DNA from: Micromonospora yasonensis
GTDB lineage: Bacteria; Actinomycetota; Actinomycetes; Mycobacteriales; Micromonosporaceae
NCBI RefSeq assembly: GCF_026013475.1
Contig: NZ_JAPDPH010000007.1
Location: 19,109-83,108 of the forward strand
Length of the DNA stretch: 64,000 nt
Direction of reading: 5' to 3'
Positions within the stretch are counted from its first letter, which is position 1; each line of letters begins with the position of its first letter. Below are positions 34,050 through 40,794 of this stretch, in pieces. The notes under the pieces were generated by a model. It was not told the origin of the DNA. It did not search any database and was given only the letters and a program-made list of their open reading frames with translations. Made by a program: the position numbers and the translations under genes.

Positions 34050-34320
34050 CCATCACGGTGGCCCGCGCCCTGCTGCCTCGTACCAGGGCACTGCTCGGCG
34101 CGGTCCCGCGAGCTGCGATGGGTAGATTTCCCGGACTCCTCGCGGTCGATGCGGTCTCGAGCTGTCGCCCGCTGCCGACTGGTGTCGACACGCGTCGACG
34201 AGTTGCCCGGCTGTCCGGGCCCGGCCGCCTGCGACTGCCCTCGTCCTGGTCTGCCAGCGACGCCTGTACTTCGGCTCGCCTCGACCCCGGCCAGAACCCA
34301 GGCGGCTCCCCGGCGTCGAA
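34050..34320. other. Non-coding gap
   Basis: The 314 bp between the TetR regulator and the frameshifted membrane protein gene hold no gene I can support. Open frames here lack a ribosome site and recognisable motifs. The last 40 bp carry the palindromes listed next. Confidence 0.5.
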
Positions 34321-34357
34321 GTTGGCACTAGCGCCAACAGGTTTGCTGTGGAAACCT
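34321..34357. promoter_or_regulatory. Two palindromes upstream of the membrane protein/regulator operon
   Basis: GTTGGCACTAGCGCCAAC (34321-34338) is an 18-bp palindrome with one mismatch per arm. AGGTTT-N7-AAACCT (34339-34357) follows at once. They end 6 bp before the ATG at 34364 and would suit binding by the wHTH protein encoded in the same operon. Confidence 0.5.
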
Positions 34358-34363
34358 ATTGGC

Positions 34364-35042
34364 ATGACCACTGATTCGGTACCCGCCGGTGGCGATCCCC
34401 GGCGGCTGTTGTCGGAGGCGCGCGGCCTCGCGCGCCGGGTGCGGGTCGACCAGCGGGTGACCTGGTTCGCGCTGCTGGTGCTGGCCGCGGTGACGTTCGT
34501 GGGGATCTGGTTCGACTGGTACTTCCTCGTCCTCCACTGCGTGGGCGACGGCACCGTGTGCCAGTTCTCGCGTCAAGGCGTGCTGTACTACTGGCCGCCG
34601 GCGCTGCTGCTGGCGTACGCGGCGATCGCCGTCTGCTACGTGCGGGTCGCCCGGGTGCGGGGGCTGGGCGCCCGGGTGCTGCCGTACGCGCTCACCGGTG
34701 TCGCGCTGACCGTCCTGTTCACCGCCGCCTGGGTGGCGGCGCGCCTGTACTTCCCGAGCCACCCGCACCAGTTCCCGTACTGGGTGCTCGTGCTGGACCG
34801 GCTGATCGCACCGTGGGGCACGATCGGGGTGGCGCTGCTGGTGCTGGCCCGGCTGGAGCGCAACGTCGGGCTGCTGGTGTTCACCCTCGGGCTACCTGGC
34901 GGTGGCACTGGTGCCGATCGACCTCGGCTGGCACTGGCAGGGCCAGAACAGCACGGCGTTCCTGCCGCAGCAGATCATCAACGGCACCGTGCTGCTGCTG
35001 GGCGCGATCGGCTTCCGGCTGGCCGACCGGCGGCGCCGGTGA
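34364..35042 (+). pseudogene. Membrane protein gene with a 1-nt frameshift
   Basis: A five-to-six-helix membrane protein of about 225 residues. The first 175 codons (VTWFALLVLAAVTFVGIWFD, LLLAYAAIAVCYVRVARV) run in one frame to FTLG. The continuation YLAVALVPIDLGWHWQGQNS and LLLGAIGFRLADRRRR lies in the next frame and ends at TGA 35042. One surplus G in the GGG run at 34889-34891 explains the shift. Read without correction, the first frame continues without a stop into the downstream regulator. Either a sequencing error or true inactivation. Function not recognised. Confidence 0.7.
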
Positions 35043-35398
35043 CCGCCGAGAACGGGGCCCCGGAACCGCCCGAGCCCGCCCACCCGGTCACGGGGCTGGA
35101 CGAGGTGGTGCACCAGCGGGTACGCCTCGGCATCCTCACCATCGCGCACGAGGCCCGCCGGGTCGAGTTCGGCTACCTGCGTACCCAACTGGACCTGACC
35201 GCCGGGAACCTCTCCAAGCACCTGAGCGTGCTGGATGCGGCCGGCCTGATCGAGGTCGAGAAGGGCTACGAGGGCAGGCGTGGCCGTACCTGGATCACGC
35301 TCACCGCCGCTGGCAGCACCGCGCTCACCGACGAGATCGAACGGCTCAAGCTGCTCATCGCCCGCGTCGAGACCACCGACGCCCCGGAGGACCGATGA
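35039..35398 (+). CDS. Winged-helix regulator of the MarR/ArsR-like 'DNA-binding domain' type
   Basis: A 119-residue regulator: HQRVRLGILTIAHEARRVEF, LRTQLDLTAGNLSKHLSVLD as the recognition helix, and EKGYEGRRGRTWITLTAAG as the wing. The GTG start overlaps the stop codon of the intended membrane protein frame (GTGA). I remember the pairing of a small membrane protein with this wHTH type as common in actinobacteria. Because of the upstream frameshift, the same frame is now joined to the membrane protein N-terminus. Confidence 0.82.
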   Translation: MTAENGAPEPPEPAHPVTGLDEVVHQRVRLGILTIAHEARRVEFGYLRTQLDLTAGNLSKHLSVLDAAGLIEVEKGYEGRRGRTWITLTAAGSTALTDEIERLKLLIARVETTDAPEDR

Positions 35399-35457
35399 AC
35401 AGCGCACTGACCCGCCGACACCTGCTCGACATCTGGCTCAACGTACTCGACGCGCCT
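35395..35457 (+). pseudogene. 5' stub of a truncated third operon gene
   Basis: An ATG overlapping the regulator's TGA (ATGA) opens a frame reading MNSALTRRHLLDIWLNVLDA before sequence identity changes at about 35457, where an inverted luxR fragment begins. The coupling shows a third gene once followed here. Only about 20 codons remain. Confidence 0.5.
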
Positions 35458-35748
35458 TCAGGTCGGGCGGTGGACGTTGGCGTCTCGGGCGCGGGCTACG
35501 GCCTGGGCCCGGTCTTCGACGCCGAGTTTGAGCAGCACGTTGGAGACGTGGTTCTGCACCGTCTTGGGGCTGATCCCGAGCCGGGCGGCGATCGCTTGGT
35601 TGGACTGGCCGGCAGCCATCCGGGCCAGGACATCGAACTCGCGCTCGGTGAGCTGCGGAAACGGGTTGGCCGGGTTGGTGTCGGCGAGCGCGGCGAACAT
35701 CCGGCTTCGCCGCTGTCCCGAGGGCAACTGGGAGATGCGCCCCTCCAC
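35458..35748 (-). pseudogene. C-terminal fragment of a LuxR/NarL-type response regulator
   Basis: 96 codons that contain a complete LuxR helix-turn-helix, FPQLTEREFDVLARMAAGQS, IAARLGISPKTVQNHVSNVL and LGVEDRAQAVARARD. The receiver domain and linker expected over the first 120-140 residues are missing. The upstream sequence (minus strand, beyond 35748) shows no receiver motifs. Probably a remnant carried in by a rearrangement, though a short HTH-only protein could still be made from the ATG at 35748. Confidence 0.65.
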
Positions 35749-35894
35749 CCAACCGCTTCATAGGCCGGCCTGCGGGTTTCCAAAACCCGCACGCCACCGG
35801 CTACCCGGTCGACGTGGAATTCTGGGGTGGTGAGGCCGAGTCCTGCTGCCCGCCGAACCCGCCTCAGCCCGGCAAGTAGCAGAGAATAGAACCG

Positions 35895-36686
35895 ATGCGT
35901 AGCGACTGGACCGCTCTGCCCGAGAGTGTCACGACAGGGATCGCCGAACGGATCGGTGGAACCTTCGACGTAACCCCGGCTTCGAGTGGCAACCATGCGG
36001 AGATCGCCTCGACGGTCACCGGGCCAGCCGGACCGGTCTTCGTCAAGGCGACCTTGGGAGAGTTGAGCGTTCGGTCAATGCGCTACGAGATGGCGGCAAC
36101 CCGGGCCATCGATCGGCACCCGCCCGAAGTCCTGTGGCAGTTCGAGTCCGATGGCTGGCTAGTGGTGGGGACCGAGCATCTTGCCGGTCCCCACCCCGAC
36201 CTGTCACCCGGCAGCGCGGATCTCGATCTGCTCGCAGTCACGCTGAAGGCACTTCAGGAGACTCCCGCGCCGGGCGAGCCATGGTTCACCCCGACAGCCC
36301 GGCTCGGGTTCGCGCACCCGGCGATGGACGGCGAGACACTAATCCACTCCGACCTCAACCCGGCCAACCTGATCGTTACCATGCAGGGCCTACGGATTGT
36401 CGATTGGGCGTGGGCAACCAAGGCGGCTCCATGGGTCGAACTCGCGTTGCTCGTCCAGTGGCTGATCGGCAGCGGCCACAGCGCCGAACAGGCAGAAGAA
36501 TGGCTAGCGCAGTTTCCCGCATGGACGGCGACTGACCGCGAGGTCTTGGACGACTTCGCGTCAAGAAACGCATCGAAGTGGTCGGCGAAGTCCCGGCAGA
36601 GCACCAAGGGCTGGGTACACGACCTCGCGATGTGGACCGGCGAGTGGGCGGCCCACCGGACCGACGGCCATCAGTCACGCCGGTGA
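35895..36686 (+). CDS. Aminoglycoside-phosphotransferase-like kinase
   Basis: A 263-residue small-molecule kinase of the APH/choline-kinase superfamily. The Brenner box reads LIHSDLNPANLIV near residue 150 (Asp and Asn for catalysis and Mg), followed by the DFG-equivalent RIVDWAWATK. An N-terminal lobe contains VFVKATLGE with the ATP-contacting lysine. Substrate not readable; could be an aminoglycoside, a macrolide or a metabolite. The third-position G/C is lower than in the core genes, consistent with its place at the edge of the variable zone. Confidence 0.85.
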   Translation: MRSDWTALPESVTTGIAERIGGTFDVTPASSGNHAEIASTVTGPAGPVFVKATLGELSVRSMRYEMAATRAIDRHPPEVLWQFESDGWLVVGTEHLAGPHPDLSPGSADLDLLAVTLKALQETPAPGEPWFTPTARLGFAHPAMDGETLIHSDLNPANLIVTMQGLRIVDWAWATKAAPWVELALLVQWLIGSGHSAEQAEEWLAQFPAWTATDREVLDDFASRNASKWSAKSRQSTKGWVHDLAMWTGEWAAHRTDGHQSRR

Positions 36687-36869
36687 TCCATTGCGGGCCG
36701 CCCTCTCGTCAGGCGGGTGCCGGTAACGGTACGGCCCAGCTCCACGATCAGCCGGCGGGCCCAGTCGGGAACGGTAACCAGTACCGCCGCCGGGTGACCG
36801 ACAACGGTCGAACACCAGAGCCGAACTGCCTGCTCCCAATCCGCGCCCAATTTAGGGGGCAACAGCGCA

Positions 36870-36902
36870 GAAGCCCGTTACCGGTGGTTCCGGCGACGGG
36901 CT
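36870..36902. terminator. Hairpin beside the left attachment repeat
   Basis: An 8-bp stem AAGCCCGT/ACGGGCTT with an inner CCGG pair. It lies 22 bp left of the partial tRNA copy and, read on the minus strand, would have been the terminator of the tRNA in the empty site. No gene is supported between 36687 and 37003. Confidence 0.55.
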
Positions 36903-36923
36903 TCCTACCTGCCTACATTGGTG

Positions 36924-36967
36924 GTGGGCGATACTGGGATCGAACCAGTGACCTCTTCGGTGTGAAC
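36924..36967 (-). repeat. Left attachment site: partial tRNA-Val copy (44-bp direct repeat)
   Basis: These 44 bases are identical to 39857-39900, which span the anticodon loop to the 3' end of the intact tRNA-Val. Sequence identity stops abruptly at 36968, where the 5' half of the tRNA is absent. This is the footprint of a tyrosine integrase acting at a tRNA 3' end. Confidence 0.85.
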
Positions 36968-37003
36968 TCTCGGCGAGCGGGTCGGATCAGGCTTGATGCA
37001 AGG

Positions 37004-37312
37004 TCAGACGGCCTGCTGACGCGCTTCTCGGCCCGGTTCGGCTGGCACTGTTGCTGTACTTCGCTGCTGTACTGCTGGCGTGGACCGGTCGGCCTCCCTG
37101 ACCCATCCGAGAAAGCGGCGGTGCAGCACGCCGGCCGGCGTCCAGGGCATGTCCTCGGTCGCCTGGACGAGGTAGGAGCCGAGGTAGAGGGCCAGCGACA
37201 CCGGGGCGTCGGCGTACTCCGCCCGTAGCTCCCGTCTGCGAGTTGGGCAGGGCCAGGGCAGGTCGCAGCCTCCGCAGCTCCAGATCGGCATGACGGGGCC
37301 GTGGGTGGTCAC
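37004..37312 (-). CDS. Small cysteine-motif protein B of the element micro-operon
   Basis: A 102-residue protein starting at a GTG that overlaps the previous stop by four bases. N-terminal motif IWSCGGCDLPWPCPTRRREL (three cysteines, CxxC then PWPCP), then a helical AEYADAPVSLALYLGSYLVQ and VLHRRFLGW. The last 25 residues (after EADR) are encoded across the left 22-bp element repeat and look acquired. I remember such proteins near GntR regulators in actinobacteria, sometimes labelled flavin reductase without support. Possibly zinc binding. Function unknown. Confidence 0.65.
   Translation of the reverse strand: MTTHGPVMPIWSCGGCDLPWPCPTRRRELRAEYADAPVSLALYLGSYLVQATEDMPWTPAGVLHRRFLGWVREADRSTPAVQQRSTATVPAEPGREARQQAV
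37050..37071. repeat. 22-bp direct repeat, left copy
   Basis: Identical to 39786-39807 in the same orientation (begins TTGCTGTACTTC, ends TGCTGTAC). Located 82 bp inside the left attachment site. Candidate integrase arm-binding site. Confidence 0.75.
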
Positions 37313-37488
37313 CGCACGCCCTCCAGGAACCGGGTGGTGATGATCCGGGCCTGCCGGCTGGTCGCCCATTCCACCTGCCAGCACGGGTACGGCGTCAGCC
37401 GCGACCACCAGGCTCGGCAACCGGCGCACATGCCGTCGAGCCCACGTACGTGCACCGCGAGGATCGCCTGCACCTGCCCGTCGTTCAC
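37309..37488 (-). CDS. Small cysteine-motif protein A of the element micro-operon
   Basis: A 59-residue protein starting at a GTG that shares one base with the preceding TAG. Pattern: VHVRGLDGMCAGCRAWWSRL, then TPYPCWQVEWATSRQARI and FLEGVR. Three cysteines (CAGC and PCW) could bind zinc. Overlapping starts and stops on both sides show translational coupling in the order 37488-37670, this gene, then 37004-37312. No function is known to me. Confidence 0.62.
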   Translation of the reverse strand: MNDGQVQAILAVHVRGLDGMCAGCRAWWSRLTPYPCWQVEWATSRQARIITTRFLEGVR

Positions 37489-37670
37489 TACTCCCCCTCC
37501 GTCGGCCAGTGGCCACGGTTGATCGGAATCCGGTGCCGGGCGCGACATGGCAGCTCGGCTCCGCACCGGCAGACCCGCCGCCATCGCCGCCAGCACCAGA
37601 CCGGCCGATGCCGCCTCGCGAGAGTCATCGCTGCGGCGAGCAGGTAGTCCTCGTACGAGACACGCCGCAC
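37488..37670 (-). CDS. Small basic cysteine-rich protein C, first gene of the element micro-operon
   Basis: A 60-residue, strongly basic protein beginning VRRVSYEDYLLAAAMTLARR and continuing RPVWCWRRWRRVCRCGAELP. Cysteines cluster as WCWRRW-RRVCRCG-ELPC. GGGGGAGATCC precedes the GTG start at the right spacing. Divergent from the GntR gene (145-bp gap), which is the probable regulator. Basic and Trp-rich composition hints at nucleic-acid or membrane binding, but no family is recognised. Confidence 0.6.
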   Translation of the reverse strand: MRRVSYEDYLLAAAMTLARRHRPVWCWRRWRRVCRCGAELPCRARHRIPINRGHWPTEGE

Positions 37671-37766
37671 CGGATCTCCCCCTCGGGCCTCGGCGACGGC
37701 ACGGCGGCCGGGCCTTGGCTGGTCATCCGATCGCCGCGCCTGCCGATTTACCGTACATACGTAGGA

Positions 37767-37789
37767 CTGTAGATACAATAATCTGTAGA
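37767..37789. promoter_or_regulatory. Paired CTGTAGA repeats with TACAAT box upstream of GntR gene
   Basis: CTGTAGA occurs at 37767-37773 and 37783-37789 on either side of TACAAT (37774-37779), a good -10 box. The arrangement suits a self-repressed GntR promoter. Local AT content is well above the surroundings. Confidence 0.45.
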
Positions 37790-37815
37790 GCTGTTGGACA
37801 CGTAGCGTCACATTC

Positions 37816-38217
37816 GTGATCGACCCCAGCGCGGATCGCGCAGTGTTTCGGCAGCTCGCCGACCTACTGCGCAACCGGATCATGTCCGGCGACCTCGCGC
37901 CCGGCGCGTCGCTGCCCAGCGAGCTGCGACTGGCTCAGGAGCATGGACTGAGCCGGACAAGCGTCCGGCAGGCCATCTCCCTACTCCGGTCGGAAGGGCT
38001 CGTGACCGTCCAACCCCCGCGCGGCACCTTCGTCCGCAGCATGGAACCGACCGAGACGGTGACCCTACTCAAGGGCGACACCGCCTCCGCCCGGATGCCC
38101 ACCCCTGCCGAACGCAAGGAGCTGGACATCGGCGAAGGCGTCCCCGTCCTAGTGGTGTTCCGCGCCGACGGCTCCCGCGAGCTGTACCCCGCCGACCGCA
38201 TCCGCGTCGGCCGCTGA
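37816..38217 (+). CDS. GntR-family regulator of the element
   Basis: A 133-residue protein: the GntR winged helix FRQLADLLRNRIMSGDLAPG, LPSELRLAQEHGLSRTSVRQ and LVTVQPPRGTFV, followed by a short UTRA-like segment RMPTPAERKELDIGEGVPVL. KorSA-type GntR proteins repress replication and transfer functions in pSAM2-like elements. Here those target genes are gone, and the divergent micro-operon is the remaining candidate. The start codon is the reading-frame start at 37816 (GTG) near the two CTGTAGA boxes. Confidence 0.85.
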   Translation: MIDPSADRAVFRQLADLLRNRIMSGDLAPGASLPSELRLAQEHGLSRTSVRQAISLLRSEGLVTVQPPRGTFVRSMEPTETVTLLKGDTASARMPTPAERKELDIGEGVPVLVVFRADGSRELYPADRIRVGR

Positions 38218-38393
38218 TCTACGCATTACGAGTCGGCCCCCGGGTGCTGGTCCGCCGCCTGGTCCTCCTCCTCGACCTGGTGCCTGAGTCCGCGATTGTC
38301 CGCTGCTGCTCGCCGGTTAGGCTGCTCGCTTGGCTGCCCGGCGAGCCCGAACGCCTTAGTCCGTAAGAGTCGGAACGCCGCGAGCCAGTCTGC

Positions 38394-38813
38394 TCAGACG
38401 GCGTGCACCAACCGGAAGCGCTCGAGCACCACCAGTGTCTCGTCGTCAACGATGAAATCGGGATCGCCCAGCTCTGCACGCACTTCCGCGCTGTGCCAGA
38501 ACGCCTCGTGCCCTGCTCGCCACTGCGCCACCGACTTGTCTCCCTCGCCCTCGTCCAAGGCGTGTTGCAGGTCGACATCGGCGAGCCGTACCACCCGCAC
38601 CTCGGTCAACTCAATCACCGCTACCCGCCGGTCCTCAGAGTCCACCACCGCCGATCGCTCGCCGACCTCCGGCAGTGGTTCATTCGCGCATTCGTAGCCG
38701 ACCAGCAGTGCGGAAGTGGTGGTCTTCGCGCCGGACAGGATCGCGGCCACCAACTTGTCCCGCAGCGGCCCGGGGAACGCGAACTCAGCACGCGGAAGAT
38801 CATCGAGTTCCAT
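38394..38813 (-). CDS. ASCH-domain protein
   Basis: A 139-residue single-domain protein. AEFAFPGPLRDKLVAAILSGAKTTTSAL holds the conserved G-x-K-T-x-T-S box, then VGERSAVVDSEDRRVAVIEL and the W-rich segment WRAGHEAFWHSAEVRAELGD and DETLVVLERFRLV. ASCH domains bind RNA or nucleosides; some bacterial members are amidohydrolases for acetylcytidine or ribonucleases. Lies inside the element. Its flanks at 38218-38393 and 38814-39058 show nothing I can support. Confidence 0.85.
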   Translation of the reverse strand: MELDDLPRAEFAFPGPLRDKLVAAILSGAKTTTSALLVGYECANEPLPEVGERSAVVDSEDRRVAVIELTEVRVVRLADVDLQHALDEGEGDKSVAQWRAGHEAFWHSAEVRAELGDPDFIVDDETLVVLERFRLVHAV

Positions 38814-39058
38814 CCGGGAAGGGTACGCGAACTGGCCAGCCGCGAGCGACCTCTCGCTTACAAGGCGGTTTCCGGCGACGGCCGCGGCGTCCGTAACCGT
38901 TCGGGACGTCCGCGACCTTTGCTTGATCCGTCCGGTGGTGTCCGCCGACGGTCAGCTCCGTTGATGTCAGCTGCGGATGTCAGCCGAAGCGCTGAGCTCC
39001 GACCGCCACGCCGGCACGGGAAGCCGGCAACCTCACCGACGGTGCCAGCGGCCCGGCA

Positions 39059-39722
39059 CTAGGTCTGGCGAGAGGAGTAGAGGCAGACGTGGTTGAGATA
39101 GGTGGGCGTTTCCCGTCGAGGCTTGCGACCGGCAGGTGAGGTGAGAGCGTCCCAGTCGTCGGCGCTCATCGGGAATGGCCCCCAGTGCGGCAGGTAGAAG
39201 GGTCGCCGCGGTGGGGCGGCCACCGTGAACGGCTTGAACTCCGGATCCGCGATCACGCGATAGACGAACTCGGCCGTCGATATGTCGAGCTGGTGCCACG
39301 GCTCGATGCCGTCCCACCGAGCGACCACAGGCCACCGGTCGGTCTCCACGGCGCGGTCCGCCAGCCAGTAGTACTCCCCTTCGGTCTGATCGCTGCCCCA
39401 TTGGATCAGCCCCGACCCCCTTGTCAGGCTCGTAAATCTCGTAGGGGGCCCACAACCGCGCGGAGTCATCACGGCTTGTCCACTGCCGGAAAAAATCCCA
39501 CGTCCGAAGCAGCGGCTGCGCGTGATCGTCGGTCGGCCGCAGAAGGTCCAGGTACGCGTAGAACGCCCCCGGCACGAACCGCCGGCACAGCTCCTTGAAG
39601 TCCGATGGCAGGGCGACGCCGAGTTCCGCCTCCACCTGCTCCCAGTCGGCGCCGCCCTCAGGCTCGTGGCGCCATCCGGTCACGTCGATGATCCGGTCGA
39701 TCCACGTCAACTGATCATTCAC
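39059..39722 (-). pseudogene. SMI1/KNR4-like protein gene with frameshift
   Basis: From a GTG at 39722 the frame reads LTWIDRIIDVTGWRHEPEGG and LGVALPSDFKELCRRFVPGA (the SMI1/KNR4 signature), up to YEIYEPDKG. The rest, GLIQWGSDQTEGEYYWLADR, WDGIEPWHQLD and FYLPHWGPFPM, is in another frame and ends at 39059. One extra base in the C5 run at 39416-39420 accounts for this. SMI1/KNR4 proteins are immunity proteins of polymorphic toxins. No toxin gene adjoins. A sequencing error is possible. Confidence 0.75.
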
Positions 39723-39785
39723 GGCCGGCAAAGTAACAGCACAGGCGGACATCCCCTCGCCTGCTCGTCACCCGCCCGCTGACCA

Positions 39786-39807
39786 TTGCTGTACTTCGCT
39801 GCTGTAC
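39786..39807. repeat. 22-bp direct repeat, right copy
   Basis: Exact match to 37050-37071, same orientation, 49 bp inside the right attachment site. Confidence 0.75.
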
Positions 39808-39815
39808 GGAAGCAG

Positions 39816-39849
39816 AAAGGCCACCTCCCGAACCCGGGAAGTGGCCTTT
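39816..39849. terminator. tRNA-Val terminator hairpin
   Basis: A 9-bp outer stem AAAGGCCAC/GTGGCCTTT with an inner TCCCG/CGGGA stem, 8 bp beyond the tRNA 3' end on the minus strand and ending in a short T tract. Confidence 0.7.
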
Positions 39850-39856
39850 GACCTGC

Positions 39857-39900
39857 GTGGGCGATACTGGGATCGAACCAGTGACCTCTTCGGTGTGAAC
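39857..39900 (-). repeat. Right attachment site (44-bp direct repeat within tRNA-Val)
   Basis: Same 44 bases as 36924-36967. Here they form the 3' part of an intact tRNA, so integration restored the gene at this end. Confidence 0.85.
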
Positions 39901-39929
39901 GAAGCGCTCTCCCGCTGAGCTAATCGCCC
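39858..39929 (-). tRNA. tRNA-Val (anticodon CAC)
   Basis: A 72-nt cloverleaf without an encoded CCA: 7-bp acceptor stem GGGCGAT/ATCGCCC, D arm GCTC...GAGC, anticodon arm CTTCG-TTCACAC-CGAAG with anticodon CAC at 39897-39895, and T arm ACTGG-TTCGATC-CCAGT. Decodes GUG. It is the integration target of the adjacent element. Confidence 0.95.
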
Positions 39930-39980
39930 TCAGCGCCGATGACTCTACCTGATCGAGACCGCGGACCAAAAACCCGGGGT

Positions 39981-40433
39981 TCAGTGCGTCGCGAGGTAGT
40001 GCAGGACCTGTGCGACGAGGTCGATGCCGAGGCTGTACTTCAGCGACAGCCACACCACGACGGACACGAAGACGAGCCCGACGACGCCGAGCACGAAGCG
40101 CACTCCGAGCGACCGCCTGGTCACCCAACGCGTCCAGGCGTGGACGTTGCGGCGGGTGAAGGCGAGCAGCCGGCGGGCCCAGTGGAACTCGACGGCCCAG
40201 ACGCCGAGGCCGGCGATCACCAGCAGCCAGCCGGGGCCGGGCAGCGGGATGAGGGCGATACCCACGGTGACGATGATCGCGCCGAGGGCGCCGATGAAGA
40301 TCTTGAGCGCGATGCGGCCGGTGGGGTTGGCCCGGATCAGCTCGAGGGTGGTGTGCAGCCGCCCCCGCCAGCCACGGCGACGGCGCTCCGCGAGCGAGAC
40401 TCCGCCACCCTGCGGATCACTGTCGACTGGCAC
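39981..40433 (-). CDS. TIGR02611-family membrane protein
   Basis: A 150-residue protein. The diagnostic segment IPLPGPGWLLVIAGLGVWAV lies between two helices (about residues 53-70 and 75-92), and a final helix FVLGVVGLVFVSVVVWLSL is near 130. The GTG at 40433 is chosen because GGGGGA lies at ideal distance; longer frames back to 40529 lack a site. Role unknown, conserved in actinobacteria. Confidence 0.82.
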   Translation of the reverse strand: MPVDSDPQGGGVSLAERRRRGWRGRLHTTLELIRANPTGRIALKIFIGALGAIIVTVGIALIPLPGPGWLLVIAGLGVWAVEFHWARRLLAFTRRNVHAWTRWVTRRSLGVRFVLGVVGLVFVSVVVWLSLKYSLGIDLVAQVLHYLATH

Positions 40434-40794
40434 CTCGTTCCCCCGCCTTTCGGCTGCTCGGGCCGCTCCTTTCGGTGGGCCGGCCATGGTCGCGACGGGT
40501 TCCTCAGTGGAGCCGAGGACCATTTCCACCCCCAGTGTCGCCCGGGACCGTCACCCCTGCTGACGACTGGACGTTACCGGAGTAAGTCGACGACTGAACC
40601 ACCCGTTGCCGGGCGGGATCACGGACTGGGCGAAGCGGAATCCTACAAGAATTTTCACGTTCTCGGAGGCGTTCCAACCCCCTTCCCACCACTGGGTGAA
40701 GTCAGCGTATGGCGGAGCGTAGCCAGGAGTAGCGCCTGAGTATGGGAAAAGCGGGACACGCGCGTTCCGCAGCGGTGCCGGGGGGAGAACGTCC

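Larger units (their letters stand above)
36968..39856. mobile_element. Remnant integrative element in tRNA-Val (CIME-like)
   Basis: About 2.9 kb between two copies of a tRNA-Val 3' segment. It contains a GntR regulator, a three-gene micro-operon, an ASCH protein gene, a frameshifted SMI1/KNR4 gene and a 22-bp direct repeat just inside each end. No integrase, excisionase, replication or FtsK/SpoIIIE-type transfer gene is visible, so it cannot move alone. The content and site recall actinomycete integrative and conjugative elements of the pSAM2 type. Confidence 0.75.

Noticed and set aside
36671..36862. 63-codon minus-strand frame next to the left attachment site
   Set aside because: Overlaps the phosphotransferase 3' end, no ribosome site and no recognisable motif.
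36968..39856. Integrase, replication initiator or FtsK-like transfer gene in the element
   Set aside because: All six frames were read for the tyrosine recombinase R-H-R-Y pattern and Walker A motifs; none found.
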